Of a DNA stretch of 64,000 bases, positions 36,273-45,225 are shown piece after piece. The stretch spans positions 62,001 through 126,000 of the forward strand of contig CAMYAK010000001.1 of the NCBI GenBank assembly GCA_947253765.1, read 5' to 3'. The DNA is from an uncultured Tissierellia bacterium. Its GTDB lineage: Bacteria > Bacillota > Clostridia > Tissierellales > Peptoniphilaceae. Below the pieces are notes generated by a model. It was not told where the DNA came from. It did no database searches and worked only from the letters and a program-made list of their open reading frames with translations. Numbering within the stretch: position 1 is the stretch's first letter; each line of letters starts with the position of its first letter. The translations under genes were made by a program, and so were the position numbers.

Positions 36273-36941
36273 CTATGCTGCCCTGAAGATGATTACATTC
36301 AAAACATTTTTAACCCTTCCCAGGTCTTCCTTCAGCCCTTCCGGCGCAGGATTGTCAAAGCCCATTGTCATCAAGGCCATACCGCCCTTTTCCTGACGAC
36401 CCAGGGTAAAGTTGCAAATATTTATGTCTTTGTATTTATTGGCCAAAACGTGGGTTACATCTGCAATAACTCCCGGGACATCCTTATGAAGGACTAAAAT
36501 ACTGGTCTCGTCACCGGCAAGCCTGACATTCATACCGTCAAACTGGTCGATTCTTATATTCCCCCCTCCTGTTGATACCCCTATCAGTGAGCCTTTAGTC
36601 CCGTCCTCAAGCTCAAAGGAAATTCTTGCGGTATTGGGGTGGGCACCGGGGATATCGGTGGGTACAAACTCGTAGTTCAGGCCCCTTTCATCGGCAATTT
36701 TTAATGCATCTCTTATCTCAACGGAATCGGTTTCATAGCCCATAATCCCGGCCATAAGCGCCCTGTCGGTCCCATGGCCCTTGTAGGTGTGGGCAAATGA
36801 TCCTGAGAGCTCCACAATAATCTTTTTTGTCTTCCTGCCGTTTATCATCATATGGGCAACACGTCCTATACGAACAGCCCCTGCAGTATGCGAGCTGGAG
36901 GGCCCGATCATGACCGGCCCTATAGTATTAAAAACGTTCAT
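36273..36941 (-). CDS. sdaAB: L-serine dehydratase, iron-sulfur-dependent, beta subunit
   Basis: A 222-residue partner of SdaAA. The N-terminal part has IGPVMIGPSSSHTAGAVRIG, the signature of the beta domain. The C-terminal ~75 residues form an ACT domain (ILVLHKDVPGVIADVTHVL), a likely site for serine binding or regulation. AGGAGG precedes ATG 36941. It follows queH by 42 bases. Confidence 0.94.
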   Translation of the reverse strand: MNVFNTIGPVMIGPSSSHTAGAVRIGRVAHMMINGRKTKKIIVELSGSFAHTYKGHGTDRALMAGIMGYETDSVEIRDALKIADERGLNYEFVPTDIPGAHPNTARISFELEDGTKGSLIGVSTGGGNIRIDQFDGMNVRLAGDETSILVLHKDVPGVIADVTHVLANKYKDINICNFTLGRQEKGGMALMTMGFDNPAPEGLKEDLGRVKNVLNVIIFRAA

Positions 36942-36983
36942 GTCCCCTCCTAAATTTTTTATCTATTAATAATATATATGTTA

Positions 36984-37610
36984 TCAATCCTTCTTACGGC
37001 TGCGAAAGGAAAATTCACATCCACAGTAGTTCTGTCGGTACATATCATACTCATTGGAAAGCTCAATTGACCGCTTGAAGCCTTGGCGCTTTTTGAAATC
37101 TGAATAAAGGTATTCCACCCCATACTTTTCTTCCATCCTCTTGCCTATTTCGTTCAAGCGCTGAGCATCCTTATATGGGGAAATTGAAAGGGTCGTTGTG
37201 AAAAAATCAAAGCCTTCTTCTTTAGCCTTTTTAGCCGTTTCTTCGAGTCTTTGCTCATAGCATATAGTACATCGACCTCCCCTTTCAGGGTCCTGTTCAT
37301 GGCCGCTAACAGCCTTATAATAGTCTTCAGGAACATATGGGGCCCTCATAAAGCTTACAGGATTCTCAAACGGCATCATTTTTATCAGGCTTTCCTGCTC
37401 TTTTTCTCTGAAATAGTATTCTTCAGTGGGATAAATATTGGGATTAAAGTAAAACACTGTAATCTTAAAGTAATGTGAAAGGTATTCCAGCACGTAGCTT
37501 GAGCAGGGTCCGCAGCAAGAATGAAGGAGCAGGCTCGGGGTTTTTTGAGAGTTCTTTATTTCATCCAACTTGCGATCAAGAATGATTTGATAGTTCTTTT
37601 TTTCAAGCAT
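36984..37610 (-). CDS. queH: Epoxyqueuosine reductase QueH
   Basis: Catalyses the last step of queuosine formation in tRNA, in place of QueG. In 208 residues there are LLLHSCCGPCSSYVLEYL with Cys32, Cys33 and Cys36, RCTICYEQRLEETA, and the C-terminal NYCGCEFS, the conserved cysteines of the DUF208/QueH family. GGGAGGG precedes ATG 37610. No other queuosine gene is in the window. Confidence 0.9.
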   Translation of the reverse strand: MLEKKNYQIILDRKLDEIKNSQKTPSLLLHSCCGPCSSYVLEYLSHYFKITVFYFNPNIYPTEEYYFREKEQESLIKMMPFENPVSFMRAPYVPEDYYKAVSGHEQDPERGGRCTICYEQRLEETAKKAKEEGFDFFTTTLSISPYKDAQRLNEIGKRMEEKYGVEYLYSDFKKRQGFKRSIELSNEYDMYRQNYCGCEFSFRSRKKD

Positions 37611-37647
37611 TTATCTACCCTCCCCAAAAATTCGCCTTCATACTTTA

Positions 37648-37656
37648 ATTTTATCA
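37648..37656 (-). promoter_or_regulatory. Extended -10 promoter of queH-sdaAB-sdaAA-thyA
   Basis: TGA-TAAAAT on the minus strand, directly after the uraA terminator and about 38 bases before queH. Confidence 0.5.
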
Positions 37657-37665
37657 TAAACAAAA

Positions 37666-37691
37666 GAGGGGCTTTAAATAAATAGCCCCTC
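37666..37691 (-). terminator. Terminator of uraA
   Basis: An 8-bp stem GAGGGGCT/AGCCCCTC with a T-rich tail (TTTTGTTT) on the minus strand, 29 bases after the uraA stop. Confidence 0.85.
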
Positions 37692-37719
37692 CGTAATTGC
37701 TTATTATTTTATTAAATTA

Positions 37720-39117
37720 TTAATAGATGCTTTCTTCTCCATCACTATATGTCCAAGTGAAGTGTTTGCCCTCTCGTGTAGTATCTGTTCCTGAGAAGTT
37801 AACACCTGTATCTGCGGGTTTCTCATCTGAGAAATTGTAGTCCTTGCCCGGCAGGACAGCGTTGAGAATTATACCTACCAAAGCTGCTATAGCCAAGCCT
37901 GACAGGGTTATCTCAATTCCACCTATTGAAAAGGAGATTCCGCTCACCTGACCGGTGAAGCCCAGGGCACATACGAAGATTGCAGCTGCCACTATCATGT
38001 TCCTGCTCTTGGTGAAGTCTACATGGTTCTCGACCAGGTTCCTTACGCCTACTGCAGAAATCATTCCGTAGAGAATAAGTGAGACGCCGCCAATTATGGC
38101 TGTCGGTATAGACCTTATGAACCCTGAAAAAGCAGGGAAGAATGATAAGAGTATTGCAAAGCAGGCCGCCATCCTCATGACTTTTGGATCATAGACCTTG
38201 GTTAAGACCAAAACTCCGGTATTCTCGCCGTAGGTTGTGTTGGCAGGGCCACCGAAGGCAGCAGCCAAAGATGTTGCAAGGCCGTCTCCGATCAGGGTCC
38301 TGTGCAGGCCCGGATCCTTGATGTAGTTTTTCTCAACGGTTGCTGAAATTGCCGTTATATCCCCGATGTGCTCCATCATAGTTGCCAAGGCTATTGGCAT
38401 TATTGAAATGATTGCTGAAAAGTTGAGCTTCATAAACCTGGCCGGATCAAGGGGCAGGTGAACCAGCTGAGCTCCCGACATGGCCGAAAAATCAACCCTG
38501 TTCAATAATAGGGCTGCCCCATAAGATATGACTATTGCCAGGATTATGGGGATAATCCTTGCCATGCCCTTTCCCCAAATATTGAAGTAAATTATGACGC
38601 CTATGGCGATTGCGGCCAAGAGCCAGTCTGTTGATGCGTTACCGACTGCCGAAGGAGCTAAGGTCAATCCGATGGAAATTATAATCGGTCCTGTAACTAC
38701 CGGAGGGAAGTAGCGCATAATTTTTGTTACGCCAAAGGCCTTTATCAGTGCGGCCATAACAACATAGACAAGGCCGGCAAAAAAAACACCCCCACAAGCG
38801 TATGGCAGCATCTCCAAATTAGGCTGTCCATCGATCATAGGGGCTACGGCTGCATATCCGCCAAGGAAGGCAAATGATGAACCCAAAAATGCGGGTACCT
38901 TTCCCTTTGTTATGAGGTGAAAAAGGAGGGTCCCCATTCCTGCCATAAATAATGTCGTTGATATATCCAATCCTGTTAAAAGGGGAACAAGTATAGTTGC
39001 TCCGAACATTGCGAAGAGGTGCTGAACTCCCAAAAGAAGCCTGCTTGTCGGCTTAAGTTCCCTGATGTCCCAGATTGCTCCGGTCCCAAGTTTTGTTGAT
39101 CCTTGTGTTTTTTTCAT
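37720..39117 (-). CDS. uraA: Uracil permease (NCS2 family)
   Basis: A 465-residue membrane protein for uracil:proton symport, with the family signatures QHLFAMFGATILVPLL near residue 33 and GPANTTYGENTGVL near 290 and about 14 membrane segments. Uracil is likely but xanthine cannot be fully excluded. Start ATG 39117 follows AAGGAG. No PyrR binding structure was recognised in the ~40-base leader. Confidence 0.9.
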   Translation of the reverse strand: MKKTQGSTKLGTGAIWDIRELKPTSRLLLGVQHLFAMFGATILVPLLTGLDISTTLFMAGMGTLLFHLITKGKVPAFLGSSFAFLGGYAAVAPMIDGQPNLEMLPYACGGVFFAGLVYVVMAALIKAFGVTKIMRYFPPVVTGPIIISIGLTLAPSAVGNASTDWLLAAIAIGVIIYFNIWGKGMARIIPIILAIVISYGAALLLNRVDFSAMSGAQLVHLPLDPARFMKLNFSAIISIMPIALATMMEHIGDITAISATVEKNYIKDPGLHRTLIGDGLATSLAAAFGGPANTTYGENTGVLVLTKVYDPKVMRMAACFAILLSFFPAFSGFIRSIPTAIIGGVSLILYGMISAVGVRNLVENHVDFTKSRNMIVAAAIFVCALGFTGQVSGISFSIGGIEITLSGLAIAALVGIILNAVLPGKDYNFSDEKPADTGVNFSGTDTTREGKHFTWTYSDGEESIY

Positions 39118-39161
39118 TTTGCTCCTTCTTTCGTTTTTTAAAAAAGCCCAAAATTTCACTT

Positions 39162-39190
39162 ATAATAACAGAAAACTGGCCGGGTTTCAA
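39162..39190 (-). promoter_or_regulatory. Promoter of uraA
   Basis: TTGAAA (39190-39185), 17 bases, TATTAT (39167-39162) on the minus strand. Confidence 0.65.
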
Positions 39191-39321
39191 GGGAAAAGTC
39201 TCATAGTTTTAAAATAAAAAATTAAACGGGTTTTTGCCTGATTGAGACCCGCCCTAACCCCCTAATTTTAAGCCTTTATGATAAAATTAATAAAACCCTT
39301 GAACTTTCGAAAGGAGAGAAT

Positions 39322-40056
39322 ATGTCCATATTTAATTGTGCCTTCAGATCTGAACTTTTATGCAATACACACCCATTTATGATAATCAGTCCCGACCCTA
39401 ACAGTGCCTATACCATCCCCGGCTTGGAGCCCAGGCTGGTTTATGCCCTCCACGGCCTCGGCACTTACTATAGTCAAATGGCGACAAAACTTCCACTTGA
39501 AGTTATGTCCAACACTTTTAATATTACCTTTGTTCTCCCTCAAGGCGATCGCAGCTTTTATGTTGACGGCATTTATCCATATGAAAAATACATAACCGAA
39601 GAGTTGCCCGACTATCTTGACAAGCACTTTAAACTTCCACCTGCTGAAACCACCTCAATAATGGGAATATCTATGGGCGGATACGGCGCTGTTAATCTTT
39701 ACGGCAAACACCCCGATCTTTTCCACTCCTGCTGTGCCATGTCCCCGGCTGTTGATATTGAACAGATGCGTGTTTTATCCGTCCAAGAAAAATGGAAATG
39801 TGGCAGGGAAAGCGAAGTAGACTTGTTGGTTGATTCAGTCAATGATCCCATGAAATTAAGCTTCCCGTCTGACGCCAATATTTCTATCTATTGCGGCACT
39901 GAGGATCCACTTTTCTCCGGTTGCCAAAAATTTGTAAATGTTTTAAAAGAAAATAAAATCCCGGTAAAAATCCACTTCGATGAGGGAAATCACGACTGGT
40001 TTTTCTGGAACAAGCACCTTATAGAGGCTATGCAGGAGTTGACCGGCTTGCTCTAA
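39322..40056 (+). CDS. Esterase (EstA/esterase D-like alpha/beta hydrolase)
   Basis: A 244-residue cytosolic esterase of the group of putative tributyrin esterases and S-formylglutathione hydrolase relatives. ALHGLGTYYSQ gives the oxyanion region; the nucleophile Ser117 is in GISMGGYGA. Asp in GTEDPLF and His in EGNHDWFFW complete the triad. Start ATG 39322 follows AAAGGAG; an extended -10 (TGA-TAAAAT) stands about 35 bases before. Substrate unknown. Confidence 0.85.
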   Translation: MSIFNCAFRSELLCNTHPFMIISPDPNSAYTIPGLEPRLVYALHGLGTYYSQMATKLPLEVMSNTFNITFVLPQGDRSFYVDGIYPYEKYITEELPDYLDKHFKLPPAETTSIMGISMGGYGAVNLYGKHPDLFHSCCAMSPAVDIEQMRVLSVQEKWKCGRESEVDLLVDSVNDPMKLSFPSDANISIYCGTEDPLFSGCQKFVNVLKENKIPVKIHFDEGNHDWFFWNKHLIEAMQELTGLL

Positions 40057-40090
40057 TAAATATAAATTTTAAACATAGCGGAGAAGTTGA

Positions 40091-41329
40091 ATGAATCTTG
40101 ATATTAACAATAGATTGAAAAAAATCGGAGCCTTTTTAAGCCTAACTCTTTTTGCAGTTTTATCAGGCCTTGTGATGGGCTGGATAGGCAGCTTTTTCAA
40201 CTATTCCTTGAATTATGCCGATAGGATCTTTAAAACCCGGACTTTTCTACTTTACTGCCTGCCTCTTTTCGGTCTTATTTCCACCTATGTATATAAAAAA
40301 TTAAAAATCACTAAGGAAAACGGATGTGATGACCTTGTGGGCAGGCTATTGTCAAATGACCATATAGCTTTTAGCAGGGGGCCGGCCGTCTTCCTCGGCA
40401 CATTTTTGAGCCGCTTGGGCGGGGCCCCGGTCGGGGCCTGCGGCCCTTCCCTTGAAATTGGGGCCTCCTTTGCTGATTCCATAGCAAAAAAGGCCCCTCT
40501 TTTGTCCCGGGCCCGGAAGGGCCGCCCCGACATGTTTGCACAGATCGGCATGTCGGCCGCCCTGGCCCCAATCTTTTCCGCCCCCATATTTGCGGCTATT
40601 TTCCCCCTGGAAATGTGCCGGGGAAAAATCACAAGGCCCAAGGGCATATTTTTCGGCCTTGTGGCAAGCCTGGTTGCCTGCAGGATTTCCGGAACTTTCT
40701 TTAGTCCTGTAGAAACGCTCGGCCTGACCGACTTTCCATTAAGTATTAATATGCTGCCCAAGTTTGTATTGCTTGGCTTGGCCTCTTCTTTAACGGCCAT
40801 TTTTTATGTAAGCGTAAAGAAAGTTTTAAGCCTTTCGGCCTCCAGGCTTGACGGCCGGCCCCGTATCAAATCTTTGGTCGGCGGCGCTTTGTTAATAGCC
40901 CTATTGTTGGCTTTCGGGGTCAATCTTTACCCGGGTTCCGGGAGTTTCTATTTAAAAAAGATGCTGCAAGATCCAAACTTTTACGTCCCGGCCGATGCCT
41001 TTTTAATCAAGCTTGTATTGATGGGCATTGTCGCCGCCTTCTCCTTTAAAGGTGGAGAAATCAGTCCCTTGCTTTTTTCAGGTGGCGCCTTGGGCGCTTT
41101 TCTGGCCCCTATCATAGGCCTTGATCCCATCCTCTCATCCGCTAACTGTTCCATCGGCCTCTTTGCCTCCGCCACTAAATGTCCTATTTCCGCCTTTTTC
41201 CTGGCTGTCGAACTCTTCGGCTTATCCAACCCAATAGCATACATGGTAATAATTTCAGTGGCTGTCTTTTTCTCGGGAGAAAGCAGCATATACTCCCTGC
41301 AAGATTCTTCCTCAATCACTCCTCGGTAG
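40091..41329 (+). CDS. CLC-family anion channel/transporter lacking the gating glutamate
   Basis: A 412-residue membrane protein with the CLC fold. The motif usually GREGP reads GACGPSLEIGA here, with Cys117 at the position of the external gating Glu of CLC exchangers. The second half has FKGGEISPLLFSGGALGAFLAP, the pattern of the group that includes fluoride-type CLC proteins. Losing that Glu turns known exchangers into passive channels, so this may be a channel; the ion is unknown. It follows the esterase gene by 34 bases and overlaps the opposing DUF3783 gene by 14. Confidence 0.85.
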   Translation: MNLDINNRLKKIGAFLSLTLFAVLSGLVMGWIGSFFNYSLNYADRIFKTRTFLLYCLPLFGLISTYVYKKLKITKENGCDDLVGRLLSNDHIAFSRGPAVFLGTFLSRLGGAPVGACGPSLEIGASFADSIAKKAPLLSRARKGRPDMFAQIGMSAALAPIFSAPIFAAIFPLEMCRGKITRPKGIFFGLVASLVACRISGTFFSPVETLGLTDFPLSINMLPKFVLLGLASSLTAIFYVSVKKVLSLSASRLDGRPRIKSLVGGALLIALLLAFGVNLYPGSGSFYLKKMLQDPNFYVPADAFLIKLVLMGIVAAFSFKGGEISPLLFSGGALGAFLAPIIGLDPILSSANCSIGLFASATKCPISAFFLAVELFGLSNPIAYMVIISVAVFFSGESSIYSLQDSSSITPR

Positions 41330-41900
41330 TTTCCTTCAAAGCCCAGGCCTTGAATGCCTTCATAAAAACTGCATAGTCCTCATAAAATTTTTTCAAGCCG
41401 GCTGATTCAGGATTGGCAACAAAGTCACTAACAGGCTCAGCCTTCTCCATTAAATCGTAATCAATCCTTTCAGGATTTTTTGAACACACGTCGGCAATAT
41501 ATTCCAGGGCCTGCCTTGACCTGTTTATCCTGAGCATTGTCTGATGTTCCTCAATATTTTCCGATATGAGCTTGGACAGCTTCCACTTTTTATTTGTTTC
41601 GGTTAAACCGGCCTTGTATCCGACATTCAAGCCCTCTTCATGTGACCTTTGTAAAAACATATTGAGTTCTTCAGGGGCAAAATCGCATAAAAGCATGTAC
41701 TCAAAATCCCTTGCCACCGGAGTTTCTTCCATTTGATCGGGTTTTATCGGGTCCCTATCCAATATGTTTTCCACGACATATTCAAAATCTTCGTCCGTAA
41801 CCGGTCTTAATTCCAGATCCATTTCGCTTGCAAGCCCTATCAATTTTTCTAATCTTTGGGCTTTAAATCCGTAGTTTAGTATAGATGGTCTCTTTTTCAT
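41316..41900 (-). CDS. DUF3783-type protein
   Basis: A 194-residue soluble protein. The central part (FEYMLLCDFAPEELNMFLQR, KAGLTETNKKWKLSKLISE) matches DUF3783, a small domain found in clostridia and of unknown role; the N-terminal SILNYGFKAQRLEKL and the rest are not recognised. It converges on the CLC gene (14-base overlap) and is divergent from galT. A palindrome ATCTA-T-TAGAT lies in the 70-base divergent spacer. Confidence 0.65.
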   Translation of the reverse strand: MKKRPSILNYGFKAQRLEKLIGLASEMDLELRPVTDEDFEYVVENILDRDPIKPDQMEETPVARDFEYMLLCDFAPEELNMFLQRSHEEGLNVGYKAGLTETNKKWKLSKLISENIEEHQTMLRINRSRQALEYIADVCSKNPERIDYDLMEKAEPVSDFVANPESAGLKKFYEDYAVFMKAFKAWALKETTEE

Positions 41901-41970
41901 GTTTACACCTCACGATCTATTAGATCTATATACCCAAATGCTGTAAAATACTTATATGGAGGTGAATACT

Positions 41971-42954
41971 ATGAGTGAATTCCGATACAATCCCCTGCTT
42001 GACGATTGGACAATTGTTAACGGTAACAGGCAAAAAAGGCCTGATATGCCCAAGGACTACTGCGCTTTTTGTCCCGGCTCAGGCAAGGTGCCTGACCACT
42101 ATACGGTGTTAAAATATGACAACGACTGGCCATCAATGTCCACCGATCCCGCCGAGCCCGATCCCGTTGCCAATGCTTTCTTCAAGACGGCTCCTTCCTA
42201 CGGAAAATGCGAAGTCGTCCTCTATTCTCCCGATCATAACGGATCCCTCAAAGACCTGACGGATGAGGACTTGGACGACTTGGTTGCCCTGTGGAAGAAC
42301 CGGTATGAGGAATTGTCAGCAGACCCATTAATAAAATATGTTTTGTGTTTTGAAAATCGCGGCAAGGAAGTTGGTACGACCCAGCCCCATCCCCACGGTC
42401 AAATTTACGCCTATGGCTTTATGCCCTTGCGAATCCGCATGGAGCTTGAAAATTCGAAAAAATATTATGAAGAAAACGGCATCGGCCTTCTAAACAAGCT
42501 GAGAAATGAGGAGCTGGCTTTCAAAAAAAGGATAGTCTTTGAGAACGATGACTTTGTTTGCTTCATTCCCTTCTACACAGATTGGCCATATATGGTCTAC
42601 CTCATGCCCAAAAGCGATAGTGTTTCCAGCTTTAAGGATTTTGACCCTGCCCTTTCCAGGTCTTTCGGCCAAAGCCTTAAGCAGGTCCAGGGCATGTATG
42701 ACAGCCTTTACGACAAAAATTTCCCCTATATGATGGGTATTTATCAGAAGCCCTGCAGTGAGGATGATTTTACGAATTCTGAAGACTACTATCCTTTTAA
42801 TGTTAAATTTTTCCCACCCTTAAGGGGAGAAAATTCCATAAAATGGAACGCCTCCTCCGAGACGGCTGCCTGGGCAAAGACCAATCCCCGCATTCCCGAA
42901 GAATGTGCTCGGGAGCTTAGGGCTGCCTATGAAAAATATGTTTCGGGACAATAA
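41971..42954 (+). CDS. galT: Galactose-1-phosphate uridylyltransferase
   Basis: Exchanges UMP between UDP-glucose and galactose-1-phosphate (Leloir pathway). It has 327 residues of type I GalT: zinc ligands in CAFCPG (residues ~31-36) and the catalytic HIT-like triad in QPHPHGQ near residue 137. Start ATG 41971 follows GGAGGTGA; the frame extends 15 bases further. Plus strand, while galK and the mgl genes lie on the minus strand, with an AT-rich insert between. Confidence 0.92.
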   Translation: MSEFRYNPLLDDWTIVNGNRQKRPDMPKDYCAFCPGSGKVPDHYTVLKYDNDWPSMSTDPAEPDPVANAFFKTAPSYGKCEVVLYSPDHNGSLKDLTDEDLDDLVALWKNRYEELSADPLIKYVLCFENRGKEVGTTQPHPHGQIYAYGFMPLRIRMELENSKKYYEENGIGLLNKLRNEELAFKKRIVFENDDFVCFIPFYTDWPYMVYLMPKSDSVSSFKDFDPALSRSFGQSLKQVQGMYDSLYDKNFPYMMGIYQKPCSEDDFTNSEDYYPFNVKFFPPLRGENSIKWNASSETAAWAKTNPRIPEECARELRAAYEKYVSGQ

Positions 42955-42984
42955 GTTACAAAATGGGGTTCTAAAATAACACAG

Positions 42985-43380
42985 TTGGATCTGCTAGAAA
43001 AAGATAATCCAGACATTCTTGAAAAAATAGGAGGACTTGATAGATATTATCCTTTTTCAGCGTTACCAAAAGACAGCTTTGTATGGTGGTTTTATGAAAG
43101 TTCTGTTCAACAATTTGTAGATGTTATCTATGAAAGTTTAAAAAACCGGAATTTGGAAATAACGCATTCTAAAAAACCAATAGTTGTAGTAGATAAAGGA
43201 ATAAAGAATTTCGATGCCAGGGTAATTGCTACTCTTATGTATAAAGGGATAAGTAAAGACGAAGCAATGAGACTAGTAGAGCAAGCGAAATTTAAATTCT
43301 GCGTAGAATCTCTTGAAGATAAAGATTTGTTTTTATTATTGTTGCATTATTATAATATAAAGGAGATTATAATATGGTAA
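42985..43380 (+). CDS. Unknown AT-rich gene, possibly lacking its 5' end
   Basis: A 131-residue hypothetical protein (GGLDRYYPFSALPKDSFVWWFYESSVQQF, later KPIVVVDKGIKNFDAR) that I do not recognise. The only start is TTG 42985, without a convincing ribosome site. The frame is open back to the galT stop, so it may have lost its beginning when the insert formed. It overlaps the Nudix gene by 7 bases and shares its AT-rich composition, so both probably arrived together. Confidence 0.5.
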   Translation: MDLLEKDNPDILEKIGGLDRYYPFSALPKDSFVWWFYESSVQQFVDVIYESLKNRNLEITHSKKPIVVVDKGIKNFDARVIATLMYKGISKDEAMRLVEQAKFKFCVESLEDKDLFLLLLHYYNIKEIIIW

Positions 43381-43910
43381 GCAATAATAAGAGAATAACA
43401 TCTAGAGGTTTATTGGTTATCCAGGATGAAAGCGGAAAAGAATGTTTAGCTTTGGTTCATAGATTAAAACCAAGTAAAACTGATCCGGTTTTTCTTTATG
43501 ATTATTATGTGGTCCCAGGCGGAGGTGTGGAAGAAGGAGAAGAAGCTGAAGAAACAGTAGTTCGAGAGATACAAGAAGAGTTAGGAATAAGAGTAGACAT
43601 AATTCGATTGTTGTATACGCAAGAAGATGATACCAATGCGCATTACTATTTTCTTTGTAAATATGTCTATGGAGAATTTGGAGCTGGCGATGGTCCAGAG
43701 TTCACGGATCCTGAACATATCAAAAATGGCGGACAATACATCCCAACGCTGATTCCATTAACAGAAATACACAATATAAATTTAGTGCCTACTGAGTTGA
43801 AAAATGCATTACAAAATGATTTGACATTATCAGAATATAAAGTAATGGATATAAAATATAGAGATATATCAACACTTCAAAAATCACAAAAAGGCAAGAA
43901 GACCATTTGA
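43374..43910 (+). CDS. Nudix hydrolase
   Basis: A 178-residue Nudix-fold pyrophosphatase. The Nudix box GGGVEEGEEAEETVVREIQEELGI (about residues 51-74; G-x5-E-x7-REUxEExGU) is intact. Substrate unknown. ATG 43374 is preceded by GGAGAT. AT-rich and different from the flanking galactose genes (18 G/C in bases 43141-43200 of the preceding gene, 28 in bases 42661-42720 of galT). A strong terminator follows. Confidence 0.85.
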   Translation: MVSNNKRITSRGLLVIQDESGKECLALVHRLKPSKTDPVFLYDYYVVPGGGVEEGEEAEETVVREIQEELGIRVDIIRLLYTQEDDTNAHYYFLCKYVYGEFGAGDGPEFTDPEHIKNGGQYIPTLIPLTEIHNINLVPTELKNALQNDLTLSEYKVMDIKYRDISTLQKSQKGKKTI

Positions 43911-43921
43911 CAAAGAGCTCA

Positions 43922-43965
43922 AAATGGCTGTTTTGATAGGATCTATCCTAACAACACAGCCATTT
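43922..43965 (+). terminator. Terminator after the Nudix gene
   Basis: AAATGGCTGT (43922-43931) pairs with ACAGCCATTT (43956-43965) with an inner TAGGAT/ATCCTA hairpin, followed by a run of T. Confidence 0.9.
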
Positions 43966-44020
43966 TTTTTATTAAATATTCTTACTTTATAGGCGTTTTA
44001 TAGCTCGTTATGACAGCGGT

Positions 44021-45208
44021 CTAAGACAGGAACCCTGCCCCGTCACCTACTTCTGAAATAATGAATTCCGCTTCAAATCCTGTTTCTTCCCTGTACCTCT
44101 TTCCCACAAATTCTGTAAAAGACTCGATTGCATCTTTTTTAATAAGAGCAATGGCGCAGCCTCCGAAACCGGCCCCTGTCATCCTGGCCCCATAACAGGC
44201 AGGATGGTCATTGGCAGCCTCGCATATTGAGTCGAGATTTGGCCCTGTAACCTCATAATCATTTTTCAAGGATTCCTGACTGGCTCTAAGTAGTTTCCCC
44301 AAGGTAATAAGATCTGTTTTTCTAAGGGCCTCAACCGCTTTCAAAACCCTATCATTTTCCTTTATCACATGCTTACATCTCTTAACGAGAATAGGATCAT
44401 CAAGCTTTTCCAAAAGATCCAAGTCCTCAGACTGCAAACTGCAGAGATCGGGAATTTCATCCTTGCCCGATTCGGCCCTCAGTATTTCAAGAGCCTTTTC
44501 GCATTCCTCCCGCCTTTCGTTATATTTGGAATCCTTTAGTTCCCTGCGTTTCCCGGTATTCATTACTACCAGGCTTGCCCCCGGTATTTCAAATGATACG
44601 TAAACGTGATCTTCTTTTGCCGTGTCAAGAAGCAGGGCGTGACCCTTTTTAGCGAAGGCAATAACATATTGGTCCATAATTCCTGTATGAAGACCCAAAA
44701 AATCATTTTCTGCTGAGACACCTGCATGAACCAGGTCAATCTTTCCTGCCTTATCATTGCAGAAAAAGTTATTTGCTATAATACCGAAAAGGAGCTCCAA
44801 TGAAGCTGAAGATGAAAGTCCGGCACCGTTGGGGATATTCCCTAGAACAACAATATCCATTCCGCCAATCTCATAACCAAGCTTACCCAGGTAAAGGTAT
44901 ACGCCGCAGGCATAGTCGGACCAGGCATCTTCTCTCCTGCAAGTGTCATCCAAAGGCAGGTCGATCTCTCTGTAGTCATCAAGGTTTACAGAATATAGCC
45001 TGATCTTGTTTAAGCTGTTTTTCTTTGCCAAGCCATATGTTCCTATGGTTAGACCGCAAGGAAGAACCTTCCCTCCGTTATAGTCAATGTGCTCTCCGAT
45101 TATGTTGATCCGGCTCGGAGAGAAGAAGAGCTTTTCACCGCCCTTCCTATCTCCGAACCTTTCAACAAAGCATTCCTTCAATTTATCTCTAATCTTGTCT
45201 GTTTTCAT
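44021..45208 (-). CDS. galK: Galactokinase
   Basis: Phosphorylates galactose to galactose-1-phosphate. It has 395 residues of the GHMP kinase family: signature SRINIIGEHIDYNGG near residue 32, ATP loop GNIPNGAGLSSSASLE near 125, MTGAGFGGCAIAL near 340. It is the last gene of the operon mglB-mglA-mglC-galK, 17 bases after mglC; its ribosome site is weak. Confidence 0.94.
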   Translation of the reverse strand: MKTDKIRDKLKECFVERFGDRKGGEKLFFSPSRINIIGEHIDYNGGKVLPCGLTIGTYGLAKKNSLNKIRLYSVNLDDYREIDLPLDDTCRREDAWSDYACGVYLYLGKLGYEIGGMDIVVLGNIPNGAGLSSSASLELLFGIIANNFFCNDKAGKIDLVHAGVSAENDFLGLHTGIMDQYVIAFAKKGHALLLDTAKEDHVYVSFEIPGASLVVMNTGKRRELKDSKYNERREECEKALEILRAESGKDEIPDLCSLQSEDLDLLEKLDDPILVKRCKHVIKENDRVLKAVEALRKTDLITLGKLLRASQESLKNDYEVTGPNLDSICEAANDHPACYGARMTGAGFGGCAIALIKKDAIESFTEFVGKRYREETGFEAEFIISEVGDGAGFLS

Positions 45209-45225
45209 AATTACAAAATCTCAAA

